DNA of 64,000 nt, from contig NZ_CP013422.1 in assembly GCF_001718695.1 (NCBI RefSeq), positions 434,001 to 498,000 of the forward strand. The letters are read 5' to 3'. Both the position numbers and the translations under genes were made by a program. Origin of the DNA: Burkholderia ubonensis (GTDB taxonomy: Bacteria; Pseudomonadota; Gammaproteobacteria; Burkholderiales; Burkholderiaceae). Positions 56,539 to 64,000 of this stretch are shown one piece after another (the stretch's first letter is position 1; each line of letters starts with the position of its first letter). Below the pieces are notes generated by a model. It had not been told where the DNA came from. It made no database searches and saw nothing but the letters and a program-made list of their open reading frames with translations.

Positions 56539-56598
56539 CGCAACGTTGCCTGCCGGGCGCGCCATTGAAGCGAAGCCGCGCGCCCGGCAGGCGTTGCG
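56539..56598. repeat. Second large hairpin directly after bceA stop
   Basis: Arms CGCAACG(TTG)CCTGCCGGGCGCG and CGCGCCCGGCAGGCGTTGCG pair over 20 bp with a 3-nt bulge. It has no adjoining T-tract, so it may protect the mRNA 3' end or aid termination. Confidence 0.75.
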
Positions 56599-58125
56599 TC
56601 ATTGGCGTCCGTAGGTATCGTCGAAGCGCACGATGTCGTCCTCGCCGAGGTACGAGCCCGATTGCACCTCGATCAGCTCGAGCGGCATCTTGCCCGGGTT
56701 TTCCAGCCGATGCGACACGCCGAGCGGGATGTACGTCGATTCGTTTTCCGACAGCAGGAACGTGTCGTCGCCGCGCGTGATGCGCGCGGTGCCGCGCACG
56801 ACGATCCAGTGCTCGGCGCGGTGGTGATGCATCTGCAGCGACAGCCGCGCGCCGGGCTTCACGACGATGCGCTTCACCTGGAACCGCTCGCCCGTGTCGA
56901 CCGAATCGTAATGGCCCCACGGGCGATGCACCTTGCGGTGGTCGGTCGCTTCCGCGCCGCGCGCCGCCTTGATGCGGCCGACGATCTTCTTCACGTCCTG
57001 CACGCGCGATTTGTCGGCGACGAGCACCGCGTCGGGCGTCTCGACGACGACGAGGTTCTGCGTGCCGACGCAGGCGACGAGCCGGCCTTCCGAATGCGCG
57101 AACGTGGAGGCGGCATCCTCGAACAGCACGTGGCCGCGGCCGACGTTGTCGGCGTCGTCCTTCGGCAGGATCTGCCAGATCGCGTCCCACGAGCCGACGT
57201 CCGACCAGCCCGCGTCGAGCGGCACGACGACGCTCTCGCACACCGGCTGCTCGGCCGCGAGCGGCTCCATCACCGCGTAGTCGATCGAGTTGGACGGCGA
57301 CGCGGCGAACGCGTCGCGATCGACGCGGAAGAAGTCGCCGTCGGCCTTGCCTTGCGCGACCGCCTGTTCGCAGGCCGCGTAGATCGCCGGCTCGAAATGG
57401 CGGATCGCTTTCAGCCACACCGACGCGCGCACGATGAAGATCCCGCTGTTCCACCAGTACTCGCCGGATGCGACGTACTGCTGCGCGAGCTCGAGATGCG
57501 GCTTCTCGACGAAGCGGTCGAGGCGCCGCACGTCGAGATCGCCGGATGCGTCGCCGCCGAGCGGGGCGCCGACGCGGATGTAGCCGTAGCCGGTTTCGGC
57601 ATGGTCCGGCACGATGCCCATCGTCGCGATCCTGCCTTGCGCCGCGCAGCGCACGCCGGCGGCGACGGCCGCGTGAAAGCGCGGCAGGTCGGCGACCGCA
57701 TGGTCGGCCGGCATCACGGTCATCACCGCATCGCCGCTGTCGGCGACGATGCGCAGCGCGGCGAGCGTCAGCGCGGGCGCGGTGTCGCGGCCGAGCGGCT
57801 CGAGCACGATCGACGCGCGCTTGCCCGTCAGGCGCAACTGTTCGGCGGTCGTGAAGCGATGGTCCTCGCCGCAGACGATCAGCACGTCGTCGCTGAGCGG
57901 ATGGCCGCTCGGCAGGCCGTCGAGGCGGCACGCGGTCGCCTGCAGCAGCGAATGGTCGCCGAGCAGGCCGATCAGCTGTTTCGGATAGTGCTCGCGCGAC
58001 ATCGGCCACAGGCGCGTGCCGGAACCGCCGGCAAGGATCACCGGCTGCACCGCGACGCGCGCGCCGGCAGGCGCGGCGGCGGAAGAAGATTGGCGCGTAT
58101 CGGCTGTCACGGCCGGAGCATTCAT
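56599..58125 (-). CDS. bceA: Mannose-1-phosphate guanylyltransferase / mannose-6-phosphate isomerase
   Basis: A 508-aa bifunctional enzyme making GDP-mannose for cepacian. The pyrophosphorylase half has the signature ILAGGSGTRLWPMSREHYPKQ (quoted in part: GGSGTRLWPMSR) and VEKPHLELAQQYV near residue 210. The C-terminal cupin half has the type II isomerase motif GARLSLQMHHHRAEHWIVV. The N-terminal 25 residues are Ala/Ser-rich and not part of the domain. It is transcribed away from bceBCDEF, with a 350-bp AT-rich gap between. The role is inferred from homology to the bce cluster of Bcc strains. Confidence 0.93.
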   Translation of the reverse strand: MNAPAVTADTRQSSSAAAPAGARVAVQPVILAGGSGTRLWPMSREHYPKQLIGLLGDHSLLQATACRLDGLPSGHPLSDDVLIVCGEDHRFTTAEQLRLTGKRASIVLEPLGRDTAPALTLAALRIVADSGDAVMTVMPADHAVADLPRFHAAVAAGVRCAAQGRIATMGIVPDHAETGYGYIRVGAPLGGDASGDLDVRRLDRFVEKPHLELAQQYVASGEYWWNSGIFIVRASVWLKAIRHFEPAIYAACEQAVAQGKADGDFFRVDRDAFAASPSNSIDYAVMEPLAAEQPVCESVVVPLDAGWSDVGSWDAIWQILPKDDADNVGRGHVLFEDAASTFAHSEGRLVACVGTQNLVVVETPDAVLVADKSRVQDVKKIVGRIKAARGAEATDHRKVHRPWGHYDSVDTGERFQVKRIVVKPGARLSLQMHHHRAEHWIVVRGTARITRGDDTFLLSENESTYIPLGVSHRLENPGKMPLELIEVQSGSYLGEDDIVRFDDTYGRQ

Positions 58126-58478
58126 GATCGCACTCCTCGTTTGATGTCAATGCCTGCCGTTGTAGCATGAAGTAAATCGACAATAAAACCGTGGGGGCTC
58201 GTTCGATATTCGTCGATCGCCCGTAAGAGAAAAATTTTCCGGACGCCGGAGGGCGCAAATAAAAAATAAAAAAATAATTCGGAAAATTCGGGTCTGATGC
58301 CCGCCCATCATGGCTGGCGTGGCGATTCGGCGGATTCGTGAACATCTTTATCTTTTCTTGATCCGGGAAAAGGTGCCGATATAAATCGGCTTCCGGCGGG
58401 CAGGAATTACCGATTAATTTTCGAAATACTTGTGCGCTTGCCGGAGGAATTTTCTTACCTGTTCAATAACGCCATGCA
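58126..58478. promoter_or_regulatory. AT-rich bceA-bceB divergent control region
   Basis: A strongly AT-rich gap for this genome, with A/T runs (58255-58285), expected to contain both bce promoters and perhaps H-NS-type or regulator sites. I could not pick single elements. Confidence 0.5.
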
Positions 58479-58553
58479 ATGTTTGATGCGAATGCGCGGC
58501 ACGGGCTGCGCAAGGAGCGGTTCGGCAAACGCCTGTCCAGAGAGGAAGCGAAC

Positions 58554-59930
58554 ATGTTGAGCGTGCTGGCGAGAATCATCGATATCGCGATGGTCGTGGC
58601 GGGAGCCGTGATCGCCGCCGCGCTGCACGACGGGCGCAGCGTATGGCTCGACGATCTGCAACGCACGATGGTGCTGTTCGACTGCGTGCTCGTCGTCGTG
58701 TTTTTCCCGGCGTTCGGGATCTACCAGTCGTGGCGCGGCAAGCGGCTGATCGGGCTGATGGGGCGCGTCGCGTTCGCGTGGCTCGTGGTCGAGCTCGCGG
58801 GCATCCTGATGAGCTTCAGCTTTCACCAGTCGGGCCAGCTGTCGCGGCTCTGGCTCGGCTACTGGGCGCTCGCGACGATGGGGCTGCTCGCGGCGTCGAA
58901 GGCCGGCGTGCATGCGGTGCTGCGGCAACTGCGGCGCGGCGGCTACAACCACCGCGCGGTTGCGCTGGTCGGCGGCGCACCCGCGACGCGGCGGCTGATC
59001 GCGCAGATGCGCGCACGGCCGGAGGCCGGCTTCAATCCGGTGTGCGTATACGACGAAAGCGCGTCGCCCGGTGAAGCGATGCGCGACGACGTGGCGATCG
59101 AGCGCCGCTTCGACACGCTCGTGCGCCTCGTGCGCAGCCGCGTGATCCGCGAGCTGTGGCTCGCGCTGCCGCTGTCGGAAGAGCCGCAGATCAACCGGAT
59201 CGTGACGGTGTTCCGCCACGACTTCGTGAACATCCGCTTCATCCCGGACGTGCGCGCCGTGTCGTTCTTCAACCAGGAAGTCGTCGAGCTGCTCGGCGTG
59301 CCGGCGATCAACCTCGCGGCGTCGCCGATCACCGACGTGCGGATCCTGCCGAAGTTCGTGTTCGACCGGCTGTTCGCGCTGAACGCGCTCGTGGTGCTCG
59401 CGCCCGTGATGCTGCTGATCGCGCTGCTGATCAAGGCGACCTCGCCGGGGCCGGTGTTCTTCCGGCAGAAGCGCAAGGGCATCGACGGCAACGAATTCGA
59501 GATCTACAAGTTCCGCTCGATGAAGGTGCACCAGGAGACGGCGGGCAAGGTCACGCAGGCGACCAGGAACGACACGCGGGTGACGCCGGTCGGCCGCTTC
59601 CTGCGCCGCACGAGCCTCGACGAGCTGCCGCAGTTCATCAACGTGCTGAAGGGCGAGATGTCCGTCGTCGGCCCGCGCCCGCACGCGCTCGCGCACGACG
59701 ACATCTACAAGGATCTGGTCAAGGGCTACATGTTCCGCTACCGGATCAAGCCGGGCATCACGGGCTGGGCGCAGATCAACGGCTTTCGCGGCGAGACCGA
59801 CCAGATCGAGAAGATGATGGGGCGCGTGAAGCTCGATCTCTACTACATGCAGAACTGGTCGTTCTGGCTCGACATCAAGATCGTCGCGCTGACGCTCTGG
59901 AAAGGCTTCACCGGCAGCAACGCGTATTGA
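58554..59930 (+). CDS. bceB: Undecaprenyl-phosphate glucose phosphotransferase
   Basis: A 458-aa polyprenyl-phosphate hexose-1-phosphate transferase that loads glucose-1-phosphate onto undecaprenyl phosphate to start the repeat unit. N-terminal TM segments (about residues 1-115), a middle nucleotide-like domain ([17 protein letters not shown]), then a membrane helix and the catalytic domain ([26 protein letters not shown] in part; [24 protein letters not shown] in part). AGGAAG six bases before ATG 58554 supports this start; an ATG at 58479 would add 25 residues. Confidence 0.93.
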   Translation: MLSVLARIIDIAMVVAGAVIAAALHDGRSVWLDDLQRTMVLFDCVLVVVFFPAFGIYQSWRGKRLIGLMGRVAFAWLVVELAGILMSFSFHQSGQLSRLWLGYWALATMGLLAASKAGVHAVLRQLRRGGYNHRAVALVGGAPATRRLIAQMRARPEAGFNPVCVYDESASPGEAMRDDVAIERRFDTLVRLVRSRVIRELWLALPLSEEPQINRIVTVFRHDFVNIRFIPDVRAVSFFNQEVVELLGVPAINLAASPITDVRILPKFVFDRLFALNALVVLAPVMLLIALLIKATSPGPVFFRQKRKGIDGNEFEIYKFRSMKVHQETAGKVTQATRNDTRVTPVGRFLRRTSLDELPQFINVLKGEMSVVGPRPHALAHDDIYKDLVKGYMFRYRIKPGITGWAQINGFRGETDQIEKMMGRVKLDLYYMQNWSFWLDIKIVALTLWKGFTGSNAY

Positions 59931-59985
59931 GCGGGCAGGCTGCCCGCCCCGAATTTCGAATCACTGGTCAAGAGGTCGACACATC

Positions 59986-61398
59986 ATGAATCTGACTATC
60001 ATCGGCAGCGGTTACGTAGGTCTCGTCACCGGCGCCTGTCTCGCCGACATCGGGCACGACGTGTTCTGTCTCGACGTCGATCAGCGCAAGATCGACATCC
60101 TCAACGACGGCGGCGTGCCGATCCACGAGCCGGGCCTCAAGGAGATCATCGCGCGCAACCGCTCGGCGGGCCGCCTGCGCTTCTCGACCGACGTCGAGGC
60201 CGCGGTCGCGCACGGCGACGTGCAGTTCATCGCGGTCGGCACGCCGCCCGACGAGGACGGTTCTGCCGACCTGCAGTACGTGCTCGCCGCCGCGCGCAAC
60301 ATCGGCCGCTACATGACCGGCTTCAAGGTGATCGTCGACAAGTCGACCGTGCCGGTCGGCACCGCCGAGCGCGTGCGCGCGGCGGTCGCCGACGAGCTCG
60401 CGAAGCGCGGCGGCGACCAGATGTTCTCGGTCGTGTCGAACCCGGAATTCCTGAAGGAAGGCGCGGCCGTCGACGATTTCACGCGGCCGGACCGCATCGT
60501 GATCGGCTGCGACGACGACGTGCCGGGCGAGCGCGCGCGCGAGCTGATGAAGAAGCTCTACGCGCCGTTCAACCGCAACCACGAGCGCACGCTGTACATG
60601 GACGTGCGTTCGGCCGAGTTCACGAAGTACGCGGCGAACGCGATGCTCGCGACCCGCATCTCGTTCATGAACGAGCTCGCGAACCTCGCGGACCGCTTCG
60701 GCGCGGACATCGAGGCGGTGCGGCGCGGGATCGGCTCCGATCCGCGCATCGGCTACCACTTCCTGTACGCGGGCTGCGGCTACGGCGGCTCGTGCTTCCC
60801 GAAGGACGTCGAGGCGCTGATCCGCACCGCGGACGACCACGGCCAGTCGCTGCAGATCCTGAAGGCGGTGTCGTCGGTGAACGCCGGGCAGAAGCGCGTG
60901 CTCGCCGAGAAGATCGTCGCGCGCTTCGGCGAGGACCTGACGGGCCGCACGTTCGGCATCTGGGGCCTCGCGTTCAAGCCGAACACCGACGACATGCGCG
61001 AGGCGCCGAGCCGCGCGCTGATCGCCGAGCTGCTGTCGCGCGGCGCGCGCGTCGCCGCCTACGACCCGGTCGCGCAGCGCGAAGCGCAGCGCGTGATCGC
61101 GCTCGATCTCGCGAGCCACCCGAGCTGGCTCGAACGCCTCGCGTATGTCGACGACGAATCGCAGGTCGCGCGCGACGCCGATGCGCTCGTGATCGTCACC
61201 GAATGGAAGGCGTTCAAGAGCCCGGATTTCACCGCGCTCGGCCGGCTGTGGAAGTCGCCCGTGATCTTCGACGGCCGCAACCTGTACGAGCCCGACGCGA
61301 TGAGCGAGCAGGGCATCGAATATCACCCGATCGGCCGCCCCGGTTCGCGTCAGGCCGTGGCCGCGCGTGCGCCGGCCGCCGCGCGCGCGAGCGCGTAA
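59986..61398 (+). CDS. bceC: UDP-glucose 6-dehydrogenase
   Basis: A 470-aa NAD-dependent enzyme oxidising UDP-glucose to UDP-glucuronate, a cepacian precursor. Rossmann motif [19 protein letters not shown], central ARG/NPEFL-type stretch [16 protein letters not shown], and catalytic Cys270 in [12 protein letters not shown]. The C-terminal domain ends with a short Ala/Arg tail. It lies 55 bp after bceB. Confidence 0.95.
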   Translation: MNLTIIGSGYVGLVTGACLADIGHDVFCLDVDQRKIDILNDGGVPIHEPGLKEIIARNRSAGRLRFSTDVEAAVAHGDVQFIAVGTPPDEDGSADLQYVLAAARNIGRYMTGFKVIVDKSTVPVGTAERVRAAVADELAKRGGDQMFSVVSNPEFLKEGAAVDDFTRPDRIVIGCDDDVPGERARELMKKLYAPFNRNHERTLYMDVRSAEFTKYAANAMLATRISFMNELANLADRFGADIEAVRRGIGSDPRIGYHFLYAGCGYGGSCFPKDVEALIRTADDHGQSLQILKAVSSVNAGQKRVLAEKIVARFGEDLTGRTFGIWGLAFKPNTDDMREAPSRALIAELLSRGARVAAYDPVAQREAQRVIALDLASHPSWLERLAYVDDESQVARDADALVIVTEWKAFKSPDFTALGRLWKSPVIFDGRNLYEPDAMSEQGIEYHPIGRPGSRQAVAARAPAAARASA

Positions 61399-61435
61399 CG
61401 CGCGCGCCGCTACCCGTCACCCGAAGCGACACGCC

Positions 61436-61879
61436 ATGTTCCGAAACATCCTGATCGTCTGCCACGCCAACGTCTGCCGCAGCCCGGCGGCGGAGCTGCT
61501 GTTCAAGTCGCATGCCGCGTCGCGCGGCGGGCCGCGCGTGGCGTTTCACTCGGCGGGCGTCGATGCGAACGTCGGCGAAGGCATCGATCCGGTGATGCGC
61601 CGGCTGCTCGCCGAGCGCGGCGTCGATGCGACGACGCATCGCTCGCGGCGCCTGTCCCGCGACATCGTGCGCGAAGCCGACCTGATTCTCGTCAGCGAGC
61701 GCGCGCAGATCGCGGCGGTCGAGTCGGTCGACCCGTTCTCGCGCGGCAAGGTGCACCTGCTCGGCAAGTGGGAAGACGCCGAGATCGCCGATCCGCACGG
61801 CGGCCCTGAAGCCGGCTATCGCCGAAGCTACACATTGATCGAACGTCTGGTTCAAGGATGGCTGCAAAAACTATGCTGA
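61436..61879 (+). CDS. bceD: Low-molecular-weight protein tyrosine phosphatase
   Basis: A 147-aa LMW-PTP that dephosphorylates the autophosphorylated tyrosine kinase (BceF type) and other substrates. P-loop CHANVCRSPAAE (Cys9-x5-Arg15), and the acid-loop aspartate in IADPHGG. Frame opens further upstream, but ATG 61436 yields the exact family start. Its 3' end overlaps bceE by 22 bp. Confidence 0.94.
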   Translation: MFRNILIVCHANVCRSPAAELLFKSHAASRGGPRVAFHSAGVDANVGEGIDPVMRRLLAERGVDATTHRSRRLSRDIVREADLILVSERAQIAAVESVDPFSRGKVHLLGKWEDAEIADPHGGPEAGYRRSYTLIERLVQGWLQKLC

Positions 61880-63051
61880 ATCGTACGCTGCGCCCCGTGG
61901 CGCTCGCCGTTGCGCTGACGACGCTCCTGTCGGCCTGCGCGACCGCGCCGGGCAACTACCTCGATGCGTCGCGCCTGAAGGAAGAGGAGCGCGCGCAACC
62001 GTCCGAGACCTATACGGTCCACTACATCGACGCGAAGCTGATCATGGACCAGCTCCAGCAGCAGCGCGCGTCGCACCCGCTGCCGCCGTCGCGCTTCACG
62101 GACCCGTCGCAATACGTGTACCGCATCGGGCCGCAGGACATCCTCGGCGTGACGGTGTGGGACCACCCCGAGCTGACGACGCCGCAGGGCCAGTCGTTCT
62201 CGAGCGGCGGCAACACGACGCAGACGGTGGCCGGCGCGCTGCAGCAGCCGTATACGACGGCGCTGCCGGGCCAGGCCGATCCGTACGGCCAGACGGTCGG
62301 CGCGGACGGCACGATCTTCTTCCCGTTCGTCGGCCGCATCCGCGCGGCGGGCAAGACGATCGCGCAGGTGCGCGAAGAGCTGGCCACGAGCCTCGCACGC
62401 TACGTGAAGAATCCGCAGATCGACGTGCGCGTGCTGTCGTTCCGCAGCCAGAAGGTGCAGGTCACCGGCGAGGTGAAGCAGCCGGGCCCGCTCGCGGTGA
62501 GCGACGTGCCGCTCACGCTCGTCGACGCGATCTCGCGCTCGGGCGGCTCGACCGCCGAGGCCGACCTGCAGCGCGTGCGCCTGACGCGCGACGGCAAGTT
62601 CTACACGCTCGACGCGAACGGCGTGCTCGATCGCGGCGAGGTGTCGCAGAACGTGATGCTGCAGCCGGGCGACATCGTCAACGTGCCGGACCGCAGCGAC
62701 AGCCGCGTGTACATCATGGGCGAAGTGAAGACGCCGGTCGCGGTGCCGATGATGAAGGGCAAGCTGACGATCGCCGATGCGCTGACGTCGGGCGGCGGCA
62801 TCCTCGATACCGACGCGAACCCGCGCAAGATCTACGTGATGCGCGGGACGCGCGACAACCCGACCAAACCGGAAGTGTTCCGGCTCGACATGACGCAGCC
62901 TGACGCGCTGATGCTGTCGAGCCGCTTCCAGCTGCAGCCGCTCGATGTCGTGTACGTCGACACGGCGGGTTCGGTGCAGTTCAACCGCGTGCTGCAGCAG
63001 GTGCTGCCGACGATCCAGACGATCTTCTACATGAGGCAGATCACGCGTTGA
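61858..63051 (+). CDS. bceE: Outer-membrane polysaccharide export lipoprotein (Wza/OPX)
   Basis: A 397-aa OPX lipoprotein. The signal peptide ends in a lipobox (LLSAC). The polysaccharide-export domain starts at YVYRIGPQDILGVTVWDHPEL, followed by two SLBB domains (VQVTGEVKQPGPLAVSDVPL and VYIMGEVKTPVAVPMMKG) and a C-terminal region for the membrane helix. The ATG at 61858 overlaps bceD; an ATG at 61873 gives a more typical signal peptide length. It pairs with BceF for cepacian export. Confidence 0.92.
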   Translation: MAAKTMLNRTLRPVALAVALTTLLSACATAPGNYLDASRLKEEERAQPSETYTVHYIDAKLIMDQLQQQRASHPLPPSRFTDPSQYVYRIGPQDILGVTVWDHPELTTPQGQSFSSGGNTTQTVAGALQQPYTTALPGQADPYGQTVGADGTIFFPFVGRIRAAGKTIAQVREELATSLARYVKNPQIDVRVLSFRSQKVQVTGEVKQPGPLAVSDVPLTLVDAISRSGGSTAEADLQRVRLTRDGKFYTLDANGVLDRGEVSQNVMLQPGDIVNVPDRSDSRVYIMGEVKTPVAVPMMKGKLTIADALTSGGGILDTDANPRKIYVMRGTRDNPTKPEVFRLDMTQPDALMLSSRFQLQPLDVVYVDTAGSVQFNRVLQQVLPTIQTIFYMRQITR

Positions 63052-63059
63052 CGAATCGC

Positions 63060-63078
63060 GGGACGGCCCGGCCGTCCC
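63060..63078 (+). repeat. Inverted repeat between bceE and bceF
   Basis: GGGACGGC-ccg-GCCGTCCC, a perfect 8-bp stem in the 49-bp gap. No T-tract follows, so it could be an mRNA-stability or attenuation element setting the BceE/BceF ratio. Confidence 0.7.
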
Positions 63079-63100
63079 TGCCCAACTCAAGCGGGAACGT

Positions 63101-64000
63101 ATGGTGAACACGCAAGCGAAACAATCCTACGCGGGCCTGGCCGCGAAGACCGAGGAAGAAGACGTCGTGCTCGGTCAGTTGATCCAGGTGATCTTCGACG
63201 ATTTCTGGACGCTGCTCGGCATCGCGGTGACCGTCGTCGCGCTCGCCGGCCTCTACTGCTTCATCGCGAAGCCGGTGTACCAGGCCGACGTGCACGTGCG
63301 GGTCGAGGGCAACGACAACACGTCGCAGGCGCTCACGCAGACGCAGACGGGCGCCGTCATCAACAGCGGCCCGCAGCAGGCGCCGACCGACGCGGAAATC
63401 GAGATCATCAAGAGCCGCGGCGTCGTCGCGCCGGTCGTCGAGCAGTTCAAGCTGAACTTCTCGGTGATGCCGAAGACGATCCCCGTGCTCGGCAGCCTGG
63501 CCGCGCGCTTCGCGACGCCGGGCGAGCCGGCCAACGCGTGGCTCGGCCTGAAGTCGTACGCGTGGGGCGGCGAGGTCGCCGACATCGACACGGTCAACGT
63601 CGTGCCGGCGCTCGAAGGCAAGAAGCTGACGCTGACCGCGGGGCCGAACGGCAGCTACACGCTCGCCGACCAGAACGGCGGCCGGATTCTCTCGGGCCGC
63701 GTCGGCGAAGCCGAGCAGGGCGGCGGCGTGACGCTGATGGTGTCGAAGCTGGCCGCGCGTCCGGGCACGCAGTTCACGGTGGTCCGGTACAACGACCTCG
63801 ACGCGATCGCCGGGTTCCAGACCGGCATCCAGGTGACCGAGCAGGGCAAGCAGACCGGCGTCGTGCAGATCTCGCTCGAAGGCAAGGACCCGGAGCAGAC
63901 CGCGGCGATCGCCAACGCGCTCGCGCAGTCGTACCTGAACCAGCACGTGGTCGCGAAGCAGGCCGAGGCGACCAAGATGCTCGACTTCCTGAAGGGCGAG
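63101..64000 (+). CDS. bceF: Wzc-like polysaccharide co-polymerase / BY-kinase, N-terminal part
   Basis: First 300 codons of the inner-membrane tyrosine autokinase that drives chain-length control and export. A cytoplasmic N-terminus (residues 1-33), TM1 (FWTLLGIAVTVVALAGLYCFI), then a Wzz domain (VYQADVHVRVEGNDN, APTDAEIEIIKSRGVVAPVV, GEPANAWLG). The kinase domain and second TM would lie right of the window. It follows bceE by 49 bp. Confidence 0.92.
   Translation, partial: MVNTQAKQSYAGLAAKTEEEDVVLGQLIQVIFDDFWTLLGIAVTVVALAGLYCFIAKPVYQADVHVRVEGNDNTSQALTQTQTGAVINSGPQQAPTDAEIEIIKSRGVVAPVVEQFKLNFSVMPKTIPVLGSLAARFATPGEPANAWLGLKSYAWGGEVADIDTVNVVPALEGKKLTLTAGPNGSYTLADQNGGRILSGRVGEAEQGGGVTLMVSKLAARPGTQFTVVRYNDLDAIAGFQTGIQVTEQGKQTGVVQISLEGKDPEQTAAIANALAQSYLNQHVVAKQAEATKMLDFLKGE

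Overview
The window is high-GC DNA that looks like a secondary replicon of a Burkholderia cepacia complex (Bcc) strain. The evidence is the gene content: the cepacian exopolysaccharide cluster (bceA, then bceBCDEF running off the right edge), a three-component anthranilate dioxygenase of the andAcAdAbAa type, a Wsp-type chemosensory operon led by a hybrid kinase/receiver gene, and many LysR, AraC and MarR regulators. Codon use is strongly GC3-biased throughout. Because of that bias, almost every real gene has long open antisense frames, which I left out. Species assignment is inference from gene content and was not tested.

Layout. 1-5100: an EmrAB-type efflux operon (emrB cut by the left edge) with its own MarR gene, a LysR gene, a second MarR gene and a 9-bp tandem array. 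5100-11000: AraC/2,4-dienoyl-CoA reductase divergent pair, a small gene behind a LexA-type SOS promoter, and a LysR/quinone reductase divergent pair. 11070-19030: a complete anthranilate route to the beta-ketoadipate branch. AndR and AndAcAdAbAa convert anthranilate to catechol, and CatA, CatB and CatC under CatR carry catechol to beta-ketoadipate enol-lactone. 19200-26430: DUF445 membrane protein, a HigB/HigA-like toxin-antitoxin pair, an acetolactate synthase-like enzyme with an aldehyde dehydrogenase, and a CPA1 cation/proton antiporter.

27017-36273: the Wsp surface-sensing operon wspHRR-wspA-B-C-D-E-F, mostly with overlapping start and stop codons. No GGDEF gene (wspR) is present. 36295-37760: a promoter, a fluoride riboswitch and a CLC-F type fluoride exporter. 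37842-48383: riboflavin synthase, an ABC exporter with a possible leader peptide, a Dyp-type peroxidase with a strong terminator, OsmC, LysR and GlxA-like AraC regulators, MntH, and an SDR/MDR oxidoreductase pair. 48734-56471: AI-2E family permease, Ysc84-type lipoprotein, DUF883 protein, an ECF42-type sigma factor with two DGPF proteins, and a transposase-derived DNA-binding-domain protein. 56599-64000: the cepacian cluster.

The items most worth a second look are the SOS box in front of an unknown 134-aa gene, the fluoride riboswitch with a visible competing helix, the Wsp operon without WspR, several unrelated 9-bp-period arrays confined to gaps between genes, and the DUF4096-type protein beside the bce genes. 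I saw no rRNA, tRNA, CRISPR array, prophage or intact insertion sequence.
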